A stretch of 64,000 nt of DNA, taken from the NCBI GenBank assembly GCA_014360985.1, contig JACIWK010000005.1, positions 34,112 to 98,111 on the forward strand. The letters run 5' to 3'. The notes beneath the pieces are model-generated. The model was not told the DNA's origin. It saw only the letters and a list, made by a program, of their open reading frames with translations, and ran no database searches. The translations under genes were made by a program, and so were the position numbers. Source of the DNA: Candidatus Bipolaricaulota bacterium. Lineage in GTDB: Bacteria > Bipolaricaulota > Bipolaricaulia > Bipolaricaulales > Bipolaricaulaceae. Positions 44,250-54,577 of this stretch are shown piece by piece (position 1 is the first letter of the stretch; each line of letters begins with the position of its first letter).

Positions 44250-45084
44250 AAATCCGTTCCTGGTGGTGGCCCTCGCCCTTCTGTTCCTTCCGCTCCTTTT
44301 CGTCCCGTTCCTCTCCTCCGATCCAGTCGGAGGTCCGGTCGTTCCGATCACCGGCACCCGTGCCACGTGGTCCATGTACACCGTGCAGGCCGGGGACACC
44401 CTGTCCGGGATCGCCAAGCGGACTGGAGTCCCCGCCGACTACCTCCTTGCCAGCAACGACGTCGATCCCACGCGCCTCCAGCCAGGGCAGCAACTCCTCC
44501 TTCCGGTGGGTGGGGTGCTCCACATTGTGCGCCCCGGTCAGGCGGTGGCGGACATCGCCGCGAGCTATGGGGTGGCGGAGGGGGCGATCCGGGTGGTGAA
44601 CGATCTGAGCGGTGAGCCTCTCGCTGGGACGCGGGTGTTCGTCCCGGCGCCGCCGGTCGTCCCCCAGGCCACGGCGGTGGCGCTCGGCAAGGGCTCGGGA
44701 ACCCGCTTCGTCTGGCCGGCCCGCGGGCCGATCTCCTCCCCCTACGGGCCCCGGATCCACCCCATCCATCAGGTACCTTCGTTCCACGCGGGGATCGATC
44801 TAGCGATCGCCGAGGGAACGCGCGTTCACGCCGCGGCCCCGGGGCGGGTGGCCACCGCGGGCTGGGAGGGGGGATACGGTCTCCTCGTGGTCCTGGACCA
44901 TGGTGACGGTTACACGACGTACTACGGCCACCTGTCCCAGCTCCTCGTGGAGGTCGGTCAGTTCGTGGAGATCGGGCAAGCGATCGCTCTTTCCGGTAAT
45001 ACCGGCCTCTCCACCGGTCCCCACCTCCACTTCGAGGTCCGCTGCGATGGTGTAGCGGTGGACCCGCTGTCTGTGTTGCCGTGA
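44242..45084 (+). CDS. LysM-containing M23 family metallopeptidase
   Basis: 280 residues from a GTG. One membrane span (FLVVALALLFLPLLFVPF) is followed by two LysM-type units (YTVQAGDTLSGIAKRTGV; LHIVRPGQAVADIAASYGV). The M23 domain has HAGIDLAIAEGTRVHA (first zinc His and Asp) and GPHLHFEVR (HxH). It acts on peptidoglycan in the envelope, or as an EnvC/NlpD-like amidase activator. It lies between rho and murA, overlapping both. Confidence 0.92.
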   Translation: MSENPFLVVALALLFLPLLFVPFLSSDPVGGPVVPITGTRATWSMYTVQAGDTLSGIAKRTGVPADYLLASNDVDPTRLQPGQQLLLPVGGVLHIVRPGQAVADIAASYGVAEGAIRVVNDLSGEPLAGTRVFVPAPPVVPQATAVALGKGSGTRFVWPARGPISSPYGPRIHPIHQVPSFHAGIDLAIAEGTRVHAAAPGRVATAGWEGGYGLLVVLDHGDGYTTYYGHLSQLLVEVGQFVEIGQAIALSGNTGLSTGPHLHFEVRCDGVAVDPLSVLP

Positions 45085-46322
45085 TCCGGGTCGAGGGCGG
45101 GCGGCCCCTGCGGGGTACGGTGCGGGCCGCTGGCTCCAAGAACGCTGTGCTTCCCGCGGTGATGGCGAGCTTCCTCACCACGGAGCCCGTGATCATCGAG
45201 AACGTCCCCCACCTCCTCGACGTGGAGTCGGCGGTGGCGCTGGCGCGCGCGGTGGGCAAGGAGGCGACGTGGCGGGACTCGGTGATCGTCCTCACGGGTG
45301 GAGGGGAGCTGGCCCAGGAGGCGCCGATGGCGCTCGTCCAGCGGATGCGGGCCTCGTTCCTCGCGTTGGGGCCTCTCCTGGCCCGCACGAGGGAGGTTTG
45401 GATGCCGCTGCCGGGAGGGTGCGCGATCGGGCCGCGTCCGGTGGACCTCCACCTCATGGGCCTGCGTCGGTTGGGGGCATCGCTCGACGTCCGCGGGGGA
45501 ACGGTCCATGCCCAGGCGGCTCGCCTGAAGGGGGCCACGGTGTACCTTGATTACCCCTCGGTGGGTGCCACCGAGCAGCTCCTCCTCGCCGCGGCGCTCG
45601 CCGAGGGGACGACGGCGATCGTCAACCCATCCCGCGAGCCAGAGGTGGTGGATCTGGCAGGCCTCCTTACGGCGATGGGGGCGGAGGTGACCTGGCAGGG
45701 GGACCGGATCACGATCCGCGGGCAGGCGTCCCTCGGCGGGGCTACCCACCGCGTGATCCCGGACCGCGTCGAGGCTGGGACGTACGTTCTCGCCGGCGCG
45801 ATCACCCGCGGCGAGGTCACGGTGGAAGGGGCCCGGCCCGACCACCTCGATGCCCTCCTCGCCAAGCTGAGCGAGGCGGGGGCAATGGTGGAAACGGACG
45901 GGGACCGAGTCACGATTAGGATCGACCGACGTCCGGAGGCGGTGAACGTCCAAACCCTTCCCTACCCCGGCTTTCCGACCGACCTCCAGCCGCCGATGAT
46001 CGCATTCCTCTCCACCGCGCGCGGCCGGTCCACGGTGCGGGAGACCGTGTTCGCCTCGCGGTTCAACTATGTGGGGGCCCTGGTGCAGATGGGGGCCCAG
46101 ATCCGGGTGAGTGGGGACACCGTCCTCACCGACGGGGTGGAGACGCTCCGCGGAGCGGAGGTGGAAGCGACGGACATCCGGGCGGGGGCTGCGCTTGTCC
46201 TGGCCGCGCTTGCCGCTGCTGAGCGCACGGAGATTCGCGGGGAGGGGCACATCGCCCGCGGCTATGCCGACCTCCCCGGGGCACTGCGTCGTCTAGGTGC
46301 GGAGGTATGGGTCGCGGACTGA
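45081..46322 (+). CDS. murA: UDP-N-acetylglucosamine 1-carboxyvinyltransferase
   Basis: First committed step of peptidoglycan synthesis. 413 residues. AAGSKNAVLPAVMASFLT holds the catalytic Lys-Asn pair. The loop LPGGCAIGPRPVDLHLMGL has the active-site Cys that fosfomycin targets. The C-terminal half contains TDLQPPMIAFLSTARG and RFNYVGALVQMGAQIRV. The start MIRVEGGRPLRGTV overlaps the M23 gene by 4 nt, and its end overlaps hflX by 16 nt. Confidence 0.96.
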   Translation: MIRVEGGRPLRGTVRAAGSKNAVLPAVMASFLTTEPVIIENVPHLLDVESAVALARAVGKEATWRDSVIVLTGGGELAQEAPMALVQRMRASFLALGPLLARTREVWMPLPGGCAIGPRPVDLHLMGLRRLGASLDVRGGTVHAQAARLKGATVYLDYPSVGATEQLLLAAALAEGTTAIVNPSREPEVVDLAGLLTAMGAEVTWQGDRITIRGQASLGGATHRVIPDRVEAGTYVLAGAITRGEVTVEGARPDHLDALLAKLSEAGAMVETDGDRVTIRIDRRPEAVNVQTLPYPGFPTDLQPPMIAFLSTARGRSTVRETVFASRFNYVGALVQMGAQIRVSGDTVLTDGVETLRGAEVEATDIRAGAALVLAALAAAERTEIRGEGHIARGYADLPGALRRLGAEVWVAD

Positions 46323-47482
46323 TCCCGCCGATCGAGGACTACCTGGGTCGCCGAGCCCGGGTGTACGGGGGGGAGAAAGCGATCCTGGTCGATGTGGTCC
46401 CGCCGGGAGCGGATGGGGAGGACCGATGGGCGGAGCTCTGTGCATTGGCGACCACCGCTGGTGTGGACGTCCGGGGCCGCGTGGTGCAGCACCGCTCCCG
46501 TCCCGACCCGGGGACGTTCGTCGGGAGAGGGAAAGCTGAGGAGATCCGTGCGCAGGCACGGGTGGATGGAGCGGACACGCTCATCGTCGGATCGGAGATC
46601 TCCCCAGCCCAGGCCCGCAACCTGGAGGAGGCGACGGGCCTCAAGGTCGTGGACCGCTCCCAGCTCATCCTCGACATCTTCGCCCAGCGCGCGGGCACCA
46701 AGGAAGCAGCCCTCGCTGTGGAGCTGGCCCAGTTGGAGTACCTTCTCCCACGGCTGCGCGGATGGGGACAGGCCCTGACCGATCCCGGTGGCGGGATCGG
46801 GACGAGCGGTCCGGGGGAGACGCGCCTCGAACAGGGGCGGAGGGCGATCCGCCGCCGGATCCAGGCCGTGCGCAGGGAGCTGCGCAAAGCGGCCCAGGAT
46901 CGCGCGGTCCAACAGGCCCGCCGGCGCCGGGAGGGCCCTCCGGAGATCGCGATCGTGGGGTACACGAACTCCGGCAAGTCGACCCTCTTCAATCGCCTCA
47001 CCGGGTGCGACGTGCTCGTGGAGGACAAGCTGTTCGCGACCCTGGACACGCGCGTGCGGCGGGTGGCCCTCCCCGGCGGCGAGGCCCTGCTCACGGATAC
47101 GGTGGGGTTCATCCGCGATTTGCCCCACGAGCTCGTTCCCGCGTTCCGGGCTTCGTTGGGGGCGGTGCGCGATGCGGCGGCCCTCCTCCTCGTCCTCGAC
47201 GCGGCCTCCCCGGCCGCCCTGGATCACCTACGGGTGGTGCGCGAGGTCGTGGCGGAGGTGGTGGGCCCGGACCGGGTTCCCCCTCCCACGCTTCATGTCC
47301 TGAACAAGCTCGACCTCGTTGAGATCCCCGAGGAGCTGGCTCGCCTCGACGCGCTGCGGCTGGAGGCGGTGCCCCACGTTGTCGTGTCCGCGAGACGGGG
47401 CGACAACATGGTTGCCCTGTGGGACGCCCTCTGTGCCCTGCTTCCCCCTCGCCGGCGCCTCCCCGAGGTCGCCCCCCGATAG
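46307..47482 (+). CDS. hflX: GTPase HflX
   Basis: Ribosome-splitting GTPase. 391 residues. The N-terminal HflX domain ends in DRSQLILDIFAQRAGTKEAAL, LEYLLPRLRGWG and IGTSGPGETRLEQGRRAIR. The G domain has G1 IVGYTNSGKSTLFN, G2 FATLDTRVRRV, G3 LTDTVGFIRDLPHELV and G4 NKLD. All are family landmarks. The start overlaps murA, so expression is probably coupled. Confidence 0.95.
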   Translation: MGRGLIPPIEDYLGRRARVYGGEKAILVDVVPPGADGEDRWAELCALATTAGVDVRGRVVQHRSRPDPGTFVGRGKAEEIRAQARVDGADTLIVGSEISPAQARNLEEATGLKVVDRSQLILDIFAQRAGTKEAALAVELAQLEYLLPRLRGWGQALTDPGGGIGTSGPGETRLEQGRRAIRRRIQAVRRELRKAAQDRAVQQARRRREGPPEIAIVGYTNSGKSTLFNRLTGCDVLVEDKLFATLDTRVRRVALPGGEALLTDTVGFIRDLPHELVPAFRASLGAVRDAAALLLVLDAASPAALDHLRVVREVVAEVVGPDRVPPPTLHVLNKLDLVEIPEELARLDALRLEAVPHVVVSARRGDNMVALWDALCALLPPRRRLPEVAPR

Positions 47483-47510
47483 CTCTCCCGTGCTCCGAGA
47501 ATCGGGCCCG

Positions 47511-47538
47511 TTGCGCCCTTCCTCCCACGGGGTAAGAT
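47511..47538 (+). promoter_or_regulatory. Promoter upstream of the DUF4139-type gene
   Basis: TTGCGC, a 16-nt spacer and TAAGAT. Predicted +1 near 47545, about 10 nt before the ATG at 47555. An ATG at 47537 overlaps the -10, so it would not be transcribed from here. Confidence 0.6.
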
Positions 47539-47554
47539 GACAGCGAGGCAGGTG

Positions 47555-48796
47555 ATGCACATGCTCAGGATGGTCGCCCTGGCCATGGGGGGAGTTGTGG
47601 CCATAGCCGGCGCCGCGGCGCCCGTGGTCACGATCTACTCGGGTGGATTCGGGTTCATCGCCGAGACGAGGTCCGTCCTCCTCGCTCCGGAAGGGGATCT
47701 CCTCCTGGAGGGCTTCCCCGTGACGATGCTCGTTGACAGCCTGGTGGTGGAGGGTTTGACCGCGACCCGGATCGACCCCCAGTGGACCGACCTCCCCACG
47801 GTGGAGGGCCTTGTGGGAAGTTCCGTCACGGTGTACGCCCATGGGGAGCGCTTTGCAGGCCTCCTCCTCGCCACGGTGCCGGCGCTCGTCCTGAGCACCG
47901 CGGACGGTCTCGTGTTCCTGCCCGCCTACGACCGAATCGTCGCCCCCGGGGAGGCCGCGGGTGCGCGGGGCCTTGCCCTCGCCATCCGCTACCGTGCGGC
48001 GGAGCCGGGGCGGACGGCGATCGGCCTGCGCTACCTCGCCGAGGGCCTCTCGTGGCGCGCGACCTACACCGCGTCCCTGGGGGAGGACGAGCTCGTCCTC
48101 CACGGGGTGGCGACGTTTGAGAACCGGACCGGCGTCGATTTCGCGGGGGCCGAGGTTTCCCTCGTCGCGGGCGAAGTGCACCGCCCGACGGCGAAGGTGC
48201 CTGAGGGGCTCGGAGTGCGCGCCCTTGCCCTCGCCCCCGAGTTCGATGCCGCCGCGGGGTTCGAGTACCACCGCTACGCGTTCCCGGAGCGCCTCGACCT
48301 CATCCAAGGGGTTGCGCTGGCTCCTTTCCTGTCTGGGACCGTACCCTACGTCCGTGCGTACCGATTCGCGGGTGGGGCCGTCGAGGTGCGGGTCCGTTTC
48401 ACGAACGCCCTCGCTCCCCTTCCCGCGGGGGAGGTTCGGTTCTACGATCAAGGCGGGGAGCTCTTCGTGGGGGCGGCGGCGATCGGCCATACGCCGGTTG
48501 GCCGTGAACTCGATCTCGCCGTGGGGGCCGCGTTCGACCTGACCGGGGAGCGGGTCCAGGAATCCCGGCAGCGGCTCACGGAGAACCTGTATCGGGACGC
48601 GTACCGGATCACCCTCCGCTCTGCGAAAGAGGCACCGGTCGAGGTCGAAGTGGTGGAGACCCTGCCGGGCGTGTGGACGATCACCGACTCCACCCTCCCC
48701 TACGTGCGCCTCGATGCCCAACGGATCCTGTTCCGGGTCATGGTGCCCGGGTCGGGGGAGGCGGAGGTCCGCTACACCGTGGAGTGGCGGTACTGA
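47555..48796 (+). CDS. Secreted DUF4139-like beta protein
   Basis: 413 residues with a signal peptide (LRMVALAMGGVVAIAGAAA). The body is beta-rich and carries the DUF4139-type core GLRYLAEGLSWRATYTASLG, NRTGVDFAGAEVSLVAGEVH and the later LTENLYRDAYRITLRSAKEA, VEVVETLPGVW. Homologues (mucoidy inhibitor A-like) are surface or secreted proteins of unsettled function. The frame from 47537 begins inside the -10 box, so the ATG at 47555 (or 47561) is preferred. Confidence 0.75.
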   Translation: MHMLRMVALAMGGVVAIAGAAAPVVTIYSGGFGFIAETRSVLLAPEGDLLLEGFPVTMLVDSLVVEGLTATRIDPQWTDLPTVEGLVGSSVTVYAHGERFAGLLLATVPALVLSTADGLVFLPAYDRIVAPGEAAGARGLALAIRYRAAEPGRTAIGLRYLAEGLSWRATYTASLGEDELVLHGVATFENRTGVDFAGAEVSLVAGEVHRPTAKVPEGLGVRALALAPEFDAAAGFEYHRYAFPERLDLIQGVALAPFLSGTVPYVRAYRFAGGAVEVRVRFTNALAPLPAGEVRFYDQGGELFVGAAAIGHTPVGRELDLAVGAAFDLTGERVQESRQRLTENLYRDAYRITLRSAKEAPVEVEVVETLPGVWTITDSTLPYVRLDAQRILFRVMVPGSGEAEVRYTVEWRY

Positions 48797-48806
48797 GCGG
48801 GGGGGT

Positions 48807-49055
48807 ATGGAGACACTGGAGCAGGACCTGTCCCGATTGATGGATGGGTATCGGCGGGCGATCGAGCGGGCGCTGCAGCGCGTTCCGGTGCGCAATGGGA
48901 TCGTGTCGCTCCGTGACCTGTGGATCGAGACCGCCCTCCCCATGGAGCTGATCGCTGACCTCCTTCAGGCGGATGGGATCCAGATTCCTCCCCACATCGT
49001 GCGGGTGGACCTCGCGCGCCCCCCCCAGAAGGACCGGCATGGCGGCAAGCGATAG
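48807..49055 (+). CDS. Small protein of unknown function
   Basis: 82 residues from ATG 48807, just after GGGGGG. It is mostly helical: METLEQDLSRLMDGYRRAIE suggests a coiled or amphipathic helix, and the C-terminus is basic ([13 protein letters not shown]). No family recognised. It begins 10 nt after the DUF4139-type gene and overlaps the phosphohexomutase by 17 nt, so it is probably cotranscribed. Confidence 0.65.
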   Translation: METLEQDLSRLMDGYRRAIERALQRVPVRNGIVSLRDLWIETALPMELIADLLQADGIQIPPHIVRVDLARPPQKDRHGGKR

Positions 49056-50499
49056 GATCAAGTTCGGAACGGATGGCTGGCGCGGCGTGATCGCCGACGA
49101 TTTCACGTACGCCAACGTGGCCCGGGTGGGGGCAGCGATCGCCGCTCTCCTCCACGCCCCGGAGCGCAGGGATCTCCCTCCCTATCGGGCGTGGGGCGTG
49201 CCTTGCCGCCCGGCATCGGCGGGGCTGATCGTTGGCTACGACACGCGATTCTCGTCCGCGGAGTTCGCCTGTCATTTGGGAAGGGCCGTGGCCCAACGTG
49301 GGATCCCGGTCACAGTCACCGCCGCCCCCGTCCCCACCCCTGCTCTGTCGGCGGCGATCGTGGAATGGCAACTGGCGGGGGGAGCGATGATCACCGCTTC
49401 CCACAACCCACCCCGATGGAGCGGGGTCAAGTTCAAGCCCGAGTATGGGGGGTCGGCGACGCCCGAGATCACGGCCTTGATCGAGGCGCACCTTCCTTCC
49501 CACGCCCCCGAGGTGGGGGATCCTCCCGTGGAGACGAGGGAGATCAAGGAGGAGTACCTCGCCCGGTTGCGGGCGGCGGTGGACCTGCGTGGGCTGGCCC
49601 GGGCCCCGCTGTACGTCGTTGTCGACGCGATGTACGGCTCGGCCCAAGGGTACCTGGCCGAGCTCCTGCGGGCGGTGCGCATCCCTCACCTCGAGGTGCG
49701 CTCGACCGTGGATCCCCTCTTCGGGGGCCGCAAACCCGAACCGCTCCCGGAGAACGTTGTCCCTCTGAAGGCGGTGATCCGGTCCCTCAGGGCGCGGGTG
49801 CGTGGGAGGATCGTGGTCGGCCTGATCACCGATGGGGATGGGGATCGGGCGGCGGGGATGGACGAAAGCGGCGCGTTCCTGGATACCCACCGCACGGCGT
49901 CCCTCATCCTGTGGCATCTGGTACGGCACCGAGACCTGTCCGGACCCGTGCTCAAGTCGTTCGCCCTCACGGACATGATCGGCAAGCTCGCCGACCTGGC
50001 GGGCGTTCCGTGGCGGGAGATCCGGATCGGGTTCAAGTGGGCGGTGGAGGACCTCGTGACGGGGAGGGCAGCGTTCGCGGCCGAGGAGTCCGGCGGCTAT
50101 GGGTACGGCTGGCACATCCCGGAGCGGGACGGGGTCCTGTCGAACCTCTACCTCCTCGAGCTGGTGGCGACGACGGGGAAGCCGATCGGGGCGCTCGTCA
50201 CTGACCTGTTCTCCCTGGTCGGTCCCCACCACTACGCGCGGCGCGACCTTACGCTTCCCAACCGTCTCGAGGTCATGGCGCGGTTGGAGAAGGCGCCCCC
50301 GGAGCGGTTGGCCGACCAGCGGGTGGCGAAGGTGGAAACCCTGGATGGGCTCAAGTTGCGCCTCGATCGAGGTTGGGTCCTGTTCCGCGCCTCGGGCACC
50401 GAACCGATTCTCCGTCTGTATTGCGAGATGGACTCCCCGGAGTGTGTCCGAACCGCGCTCGATGAGGCGGAGCGGTTGGCTCGGGGGGGACTGCTGTGA
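49039..50499 (+). CDS. Alpha-D-phosphohexomutase (phosphoglucomutase/phosphomannomutase type)
   Basis: 486 residues. All four family motifs are visible: [10 protein letters not shown] at the start, the phosphoserine loop [14 protein letters not shown], the metal loop [14 protein letters not shown] and the sugar-binding [11 protein letters not shown], with the phosphate-binding [12 protein letters not shown] near the end. It interconverts hexose 1- and 6-phosphates. Glucose, mannose or glucosamine specificity cannot be assigned by eye. Start ATG 49039 lies inside the previous small gene. Confidence 0.92.
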   Translation: MAASDRIKFGTDGWRGVIADDFTYANVARVGAAIAALLHAPERRDLPPYRAWGVPCRPASAGLIVGYDTRFSSAEFACHLGRAVAQRGIPVTVTAAPVPTPALSAAIVEWQLAGGAMITASHNPPRWSGVKFKPEYGGSATPEITALIEAHLPSHAPEVGDPPVETREIKEEYLARLRAAVDLRGLARAPLYVVVDAMYGSAQGYLAELLRAVRIPHLEVRSTVDPLFGGRKPEPLPENVVPLKAVIRSLRARVRGRIVVGLITDGDGDRAAGMDESGAFLDTHRTASLILWHLVRHRDLSGPVLKSFALTDMIGKLADLAGVPWREIRIGFKWAVEDLVTGRAAFAAEESGGYGYGWHIPERDGVLSNLYLLELVATTGKPIGALVTDLFSLVGPHHYARRDLTLPNRLEVMARLEKAPPERLADQRVAKVETLDGLKLRLDRGWVLFRASGTEPILRLYCEMDSPECVRTALDEAERLARGGLL

Positions 50500-53051
50500 A
50501 GGGCGAACCTTACGACCCGAAAGCCATCGAGGATCGATGGCGCGGCTTCTGGCGGGAGAAGGGGTACTTCCGCGTCGACACCGCGCGCCCCACGAACAAG
50601 TTCTACTACCTGAACATGTTCCCCTACCCCTCGGGCTACCTCCACGTCGGTCACGGCCGCAACTACATCATCGGGGACGCGATCGTGCGCTTCCTGCGGA
50701 TGCGTGGCTACGACGTCCTGAACCCGATGGGATGGGACGCGTTCGGGCTCCCGGCGGAGAACGCGGCCATCGAGCGGGGGATCCACCCTCGCCAGTGGAC
50801 GTTCGATAACATCGCCTACGCCAAGGACCAGTTCCACGCATGGGGGATCGAGTACGATTGGGAGCGGGAGATCACGACTTGCCTTCCCGACTACTACCGC
50901 TGGACCCAATGGCTGTTCTTGAAGCTGTACGAAAGTGGCCTCGCCTACAAGAAGCGGGCGGCGGTGAACTACTGCCCAAGCTGCCACACTGTGCTCGCCA
51001 ACGAGCAGGTGGTGGGAGGCGAGTGCGAACGCTGCGGTACCCCGCCCGAGCAACGGGACCTCGACCAGTGGTTCTTTCGGATCACGGCCTACGCCGACCG
51101 GTTGCTCGCCGATCTCGCAGATCTGGAATGGCCCGAGCACGTGAAGAAGATGCAGGAGAACTGGATCGGCCGCTCGGAGGGAGCGACGGTGATCTTCCGC
51201 GCCGCGAGCGGCGATCCGATCGAGGTATTTACCACCCGGCCCGATACCCTGTGGGGGGCAACGTTCCTCGTGCTGGCCCCGGAGCACTCGCTCGTGGACC
51301 GGCTGACCGCGCCCAACCGGCGCGCGGAGGTGGAGCGGTATCGGAAGGAGGCGGCGCGCGCCACGGAGGTAGAGCGCGCCTCGACCGAGCGGCCGAAGAC
51401 GGGCCTGTTCCTGGGAAGCCACGCCCTGAACCCGGTCACAGGGGAGCCGATTCCGATCTGGATCGCTGACTACGTGATGCCGACCTACGGCACGGGGGCG
51501 GTGATGGCGGTGCCCGCCCACGACGAGCGCGATTTCCAGTTCGCCCGCGCCCACGGCCTTCCGGTGCGGGTCGTGATCGCTGCCCCCGATGGGTCGATTC
51601 CCGACCCAGGGGAGATGAACGGGGCGCTGGTGGAACTGGGGACGATGGTCAGCTCCGGACCGCTCACGGGAACCCCGGGGGGAGAGGCGATCGCGCGCAC
51701 GATCGCCTACCTCGAGGAGCAGAGGATCGGCCGGCGCACGGTCGTCTATCGGCTGCGGGATTGGCTCATCTCCCGCCAGCGGTACTGGGGGGCGCCGATC
51801 CCAATCGTGTACTGCGGCCGGTGTGGGGTGGTTCCCGTCCCGGAGGAGGAGTTGCCCGTCCTCCTCCCCGACGTCCCGTTCATCGGGAAGATGGGGCTGG
51901 CGGACATCCCCGGTTACGCGGACACGGTCTGCCCCCGGTGCGGGGGTAAGGCAAAACGGGACACGGACACGATGGACACGTTCGTGGACTCGTCGTGGTA
52001 CTTCCTGCGGTTCGTGTCCCCGCACGAGGAGCGGGTCCCGTTCGTGACCGAGGATGTGAACCGCTGGCTCCCGGTGGACCTCTACGTGGGGGGGGTCGAG
52101 CACGCGATCCTCCACCTCCTCTACTCCCGGTTCATCACCAAGGCCCTCCACGACCTGGGGTACGTGGGGTTCACGGAGCCGTTCAAGCGCCTCTTCACCC
52201 AGGGGATGGTCTGCCATACCGCCTACAAGTGCCCCGAGCACGGTTGGCTCTACCCCAAGGAGGTGGACAGCCTTCGGTGCACGAAGTGCGGCCGGGAGGT
52301 GGCGACCTCGTACTTCGCGATGTCGAAGTCGAGGAGGAACATCGTCGAACCCTCCGACATCATTGCCCGCTACGGGGCGGACACGGAGCGGCTGTACACC
52401 CTGTTCATGGGCCCGCCGGACCGGGACATCGAGTGGTCCGAGGACGGGATCCGGGGGGCGTGGCGGTTCTTGAACAGGTTCTGGCACCTCGTGGTCGGGC
52501 AGCTGCCGGACCTGGCGGGGGTCGAGGGGGAGCCGGACCGGTTCGACCCCGCAGGGCGGCGACTGTGGCAGAAGCTCCACGCTACGGTGAAGAAGGTGAC
52601 CGAGGAGTTCGAGGAGGGGTTGGGTCTCAACACGGCCATCGCGGCGGTCATGGAGCTCGCGAATGAGCTCGGGGCCTACGTCGAGGGGGGAGAGGCCGAC
52701 CCCCGCCTCGTGCGGCGGGTCGTTCGCGATCTTGTCCTCGTCCTCTCTCCGTTCACCCCGTTTCTGGCCGAGGAGCTGTGGCACCGGCTGGGGGAGAAGC
52801 AGCCGATTCTCGAGACCCCCTGGCCCGCCTACGATCCTGCAGCCGTTGTGGGGGAAGAGGTGGAGATCCCGGTCCAGATCAACGGCAAGGTCCGGGCGCG
52901 CGTGTGCGTACCCGTCCCCGTTGCCTCCGACCCACACGCCCTCCAGGAGGCCGCCCTCGCCGCACGCGAGGTCCAGGGACGGCTCGAGGGGAAGGAGGTC
53001 GTCCGCGTGATCGCCGTCCCGGGGAAGCTCGTGTCCATCGTCGTCCGGTAG
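50496..53051 (+). CDS. leuS: Leucyl-tRNA synthetase
   Basis: 851 residues from a GTG overlapping the previous stop (GTGA). HIGH motif [14 protein letters not shown]. The CP1 editing domain (about 225-420) includes [20 protein letters not shown] and [19 protein letters not shown]. The KMSKS motif is AMSKSRRN, preceded by the LeuRS-specific zinc insertion (CPEHG, CTKCG). The anticodon-binding and C-terminal domains are present. Charges tRNA-Leu and edits norvaline or isoleucine. Confidence 0.97.
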   Translation: MKGEPYDPKAIEDRWRGFWREKGYFRVDTARPTNKFYYLNMFPYPSGYLHVGHGRNYIIGDAIVRFLRMRGYDVLNPMGWDAFGLPAENAAIERGIHPRQWTFDNIAYAKDQFHAWGIEYDWEREITTCLPDYYRWTQWLFLKLYESGLAYKKRAAVNYCPSCHTVLANEQVVGGECERCGTPPEQRDLDQWFFRITAYADRLLADLADLEWPEHVKKMQENWIGRSEGATVIFRAASGDPIEVFTTRPDTLWGATFLVLAPEHSLVDRLTAPNRRAEVERYRKEAARATEVERASTERPKTGLFLGSHALNPVTGEPIPIWIADYVMPTYGTGAVMAVPAHDERDFQFARAHGLPVRVVIAAPDGSIPDPGEMNGALVELGTMVSSGPLTGTPGGEAIARTIAYLEEQRIGRRTVVYRLRDWLISRQRYWGAPIPIVYCGRCGVVPVPEEELPVLLPDVPFIGKMGLADIPGYADTVCPRCGGKAKRDTDTMDTFVDSSWYFLRFVSPHEERVPFVTEDVNRWLPVDLYVGGVEHAILHLLYSRFITKALHDLGYVGFTEPFKRLFTQGMVCHTAYKCPEHGWLYPKEVDSLRCTKCGREVATSYFAMSKSRRNIVEPSDIIARYGADTERLYTLFMGPPDRDIEWSEDGIRGAWRFLNRFWHLVVGQLPDLAGVEGEPDRFDPAGRRLWQKLHATVKKVTEEFEEGLGLNTAIAAVMELANELGAYVEGGEADPRLVRRVVRDLVLVLSPFTPFLAEELWHRLGEKQPILETPWPAYDPAAVVGEEVEIPVQINGKVRARVCVPVPVASDPHALQEAALAAREVQGRLEGKEVVRVIAVPGKLVSIVVR

Positions 53052-53054
53052 GGG

Positions 53055-53798
53055 ATGGCCGCGCCGCAGGTCACGGTTGTGGTCCCGGTCCTGAACGAGG
53101 AGGGGACACTCGAGGAGACGCTCCGCTCGCTGCGCGCCCAAACGTGGCGGGATTTTGAGCTCCTCGTGGTGGACAATGGGAGCACGGACCGCAGCCCCCA
53201 GATCGCCGCTCGGTTCGCCGATCGGGTGATCGTCGAGCCCAAGCGGGGGGCGCTGCCGGCGATGCACCGCGGGTTCAGCGAGGCACGCGGCGCGTTCGTT
53301 GTCGGTGCCGACGCCGACACGGTGTACCCCCCGCGGTGGTTGGAGCGGATGGTGAGGGAGCTCCGTCGGGAGGGAACGGTGGCCGTCTACGGCCCGATGG
53401 GGTTTCGGGAGAGCGGGCGCGTCCGCCGCGCCCTGGAGGCTGCGGGGTACTGCGTACTGGCCTGGCTATCCCTCCTCTGCCGGGTCCACCTGTGTGGGGC
53501 GGCGAACATGGGGATGCGCCGGGAGGTGTACCTCGCCGTTGGAGGGTACCCACCCCTGGAGGACAGGGCGTCCCCTGATTTCCGTCTCGCGCGGCTCTTG
53601 GAGGGGGTAGGGCGGGTGCGGTTCGTCCCCACGATCCTCTGCTACACCTCGAACCGGCGTTTCGTCCGTTCGGGATGGGTTCGCGGGGCAGCACGGGCGT
53701 TCTGGTACTGGCTGGACATGGCCACGGGCCGGGATCGGATCCCCGGCCAGCGGTACTGGACCGACCTCCAAGGGTCGCGTGAACCCAAGGGGAGGTAG
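53055..53798 (+). CDS. Family 2 glycosyltransferase, membrane-proximal
   Basis: 247 residues. TVVVPVLNEEGTLEETLRSL and LLVVDNGSTDRSP, the DxD-type VVGADADTVYPPRW, and a C-terminal acceptor motif region (GGYPPLEDRASPDFRLARLL). One or two hydrophobic stretches (GYCVLAWLSLLCRVHLCGA) suggest membrane association. It overlaps the PlsC-like gene by 20 nt. The pairing points to lipid-linked glycan or glycolipid synthesis. Confidence 0.87.
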   Translation: MAAPQVTVVVPVLNEEGTLEETLRSLRAQTWRDFELLVVDNGSTDRSPQIAARFADRVIVEPKRGALPAMHRGFSEARGAFVVGADADTVYPPRWLERMVRELRREGTVAVYGPMGFRESGRVRRALEAAGYCVLAWLSLLCRVHLCGAANMGMRREVYLAVGGYPPLEDRASPDFRLARLLEGVGRVRFVPTILCYTSNRRFVRSGWVRGAARAFWYWLDMATGRDRIPGQRYWTDLQGSREPKGR

Positions 53799-54531
53799 AC
53801 GGCTCGCCCGCCGCATCGGGGCGCTGCTGGGGGCATTGCCCTACGAGGCGGTGTGGTGCGTGTACTTCCTCGCCGCAGTTCTCCTTCCCCTCGTCGTGCC
53901 GTCCCGGGCCGTGGGCCGTCCTCCGCGGGGACCCTGTCTTTTCTGCGTGACCCACGTCGGCTCGTTCGATCCCCTGTTCGTGGTTCGCCACTCCGGCCGA
54001 TGGCGAGCACGGGCCCTGTTCCTCGTCGACGAGCGCCACCCCTGGCTCCGCTTCTTCTACCAGGCGTTCTTCCGGTTCCGGGTAACCCGCGATCCGCGGG
54101 AGAAGGACTCCCTCAACGCGCGAACCCTCGCCGCAGCCGTGCGCTACCTCAAGGGTGGGGGAAGCGTGATGGTGTTCCCCGAGGGCTACCTCTACTGGGC
54201 GGGGCGGCTCTATCCAGGGGTGGCGAAGCTCGCCCATCGCAGCGGAGCCCCGATCGTCCCTGTGCTGCTCGGGAACGCGTACGTCTACCGCCCGGGGGCG
54301 GAGGAGGATCCGCTCGGGCGAATGTTTGTGCGGATCCTGCGCGAGACGCGCCGCCTGGGAGGGGTGGTGGTGCGCTTCGCCCCTCCGATCCTCCCCGATC
54401 CGTCCCGGCCCGAAGGGGAGGACGTGGACCGGATGATGCGCGAGGTGGAACGCGTGTTCGGGGAGTTCTACCGTGACGCCTATGCGCGACCAGGCCCACG
54501 ATGGATCGCTCCGCCGCGGGAGAGGGCTTGA
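53779..54531 (+). CDS. PlsC-like 1-acylglycerol-3-phosphate acyltransferase
   Basis: 250 residues from a GTG. An N-terminal membrane span (AVWCVYFLAAVLLPLVV) precedes the acyltransferase block. VTHVGSFDP is the catalytic HxxxxD. VMVFPEGYLYWAG is the second motif (FPEG). PIVPVLLGN is the closing strand. It likely acylates lysophosphatidic acid in phospholipid synthesis, though members also act on other acceptors. It is coupled to the GT2 gene by a 20-nt overlap. Confidence 0.85.
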   Translation: MNPRGGRRLARRIGALLGALPYEAVWCVYFLAAVLLPLVVPSRAVGRPPRGPCLFCVTHVGSFDPLFVVRHSGRWRARALFLVDERHPWLRFFYQAFFRFRVTRDPREKDSLNARTLAAAVRYLKGGGSVMVFPEGYLYWAGRLYPGVAKLAHRSGAPIVPVLLGNAYVYRPGAEEDPLGRMFVRILRETRRLGGVVVRFAPPILPDPSRPEGEDVDRMMREVERVFGEFYRDAYARPGPRWIAPPRERA

Positions 54532-54557
54532 CCGAGGTTGCACGGGGCCCATATAGT
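54528..54557 (+). promoter_or_regulatory. Promoter of the GT28 gene
   Basis: TTGACC, an 18-nt spacer and TATAGT. The -35 overlaps the stop of the PlsC-like gene. Predicted +1 near 54564, 14 nt before GTG 54578 and leaving its ribosome site GGGAGG in the leader. Confidence 0.65.
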
Positions 54558-54577
54558 TCGTGATCCAGGGAGGGGCC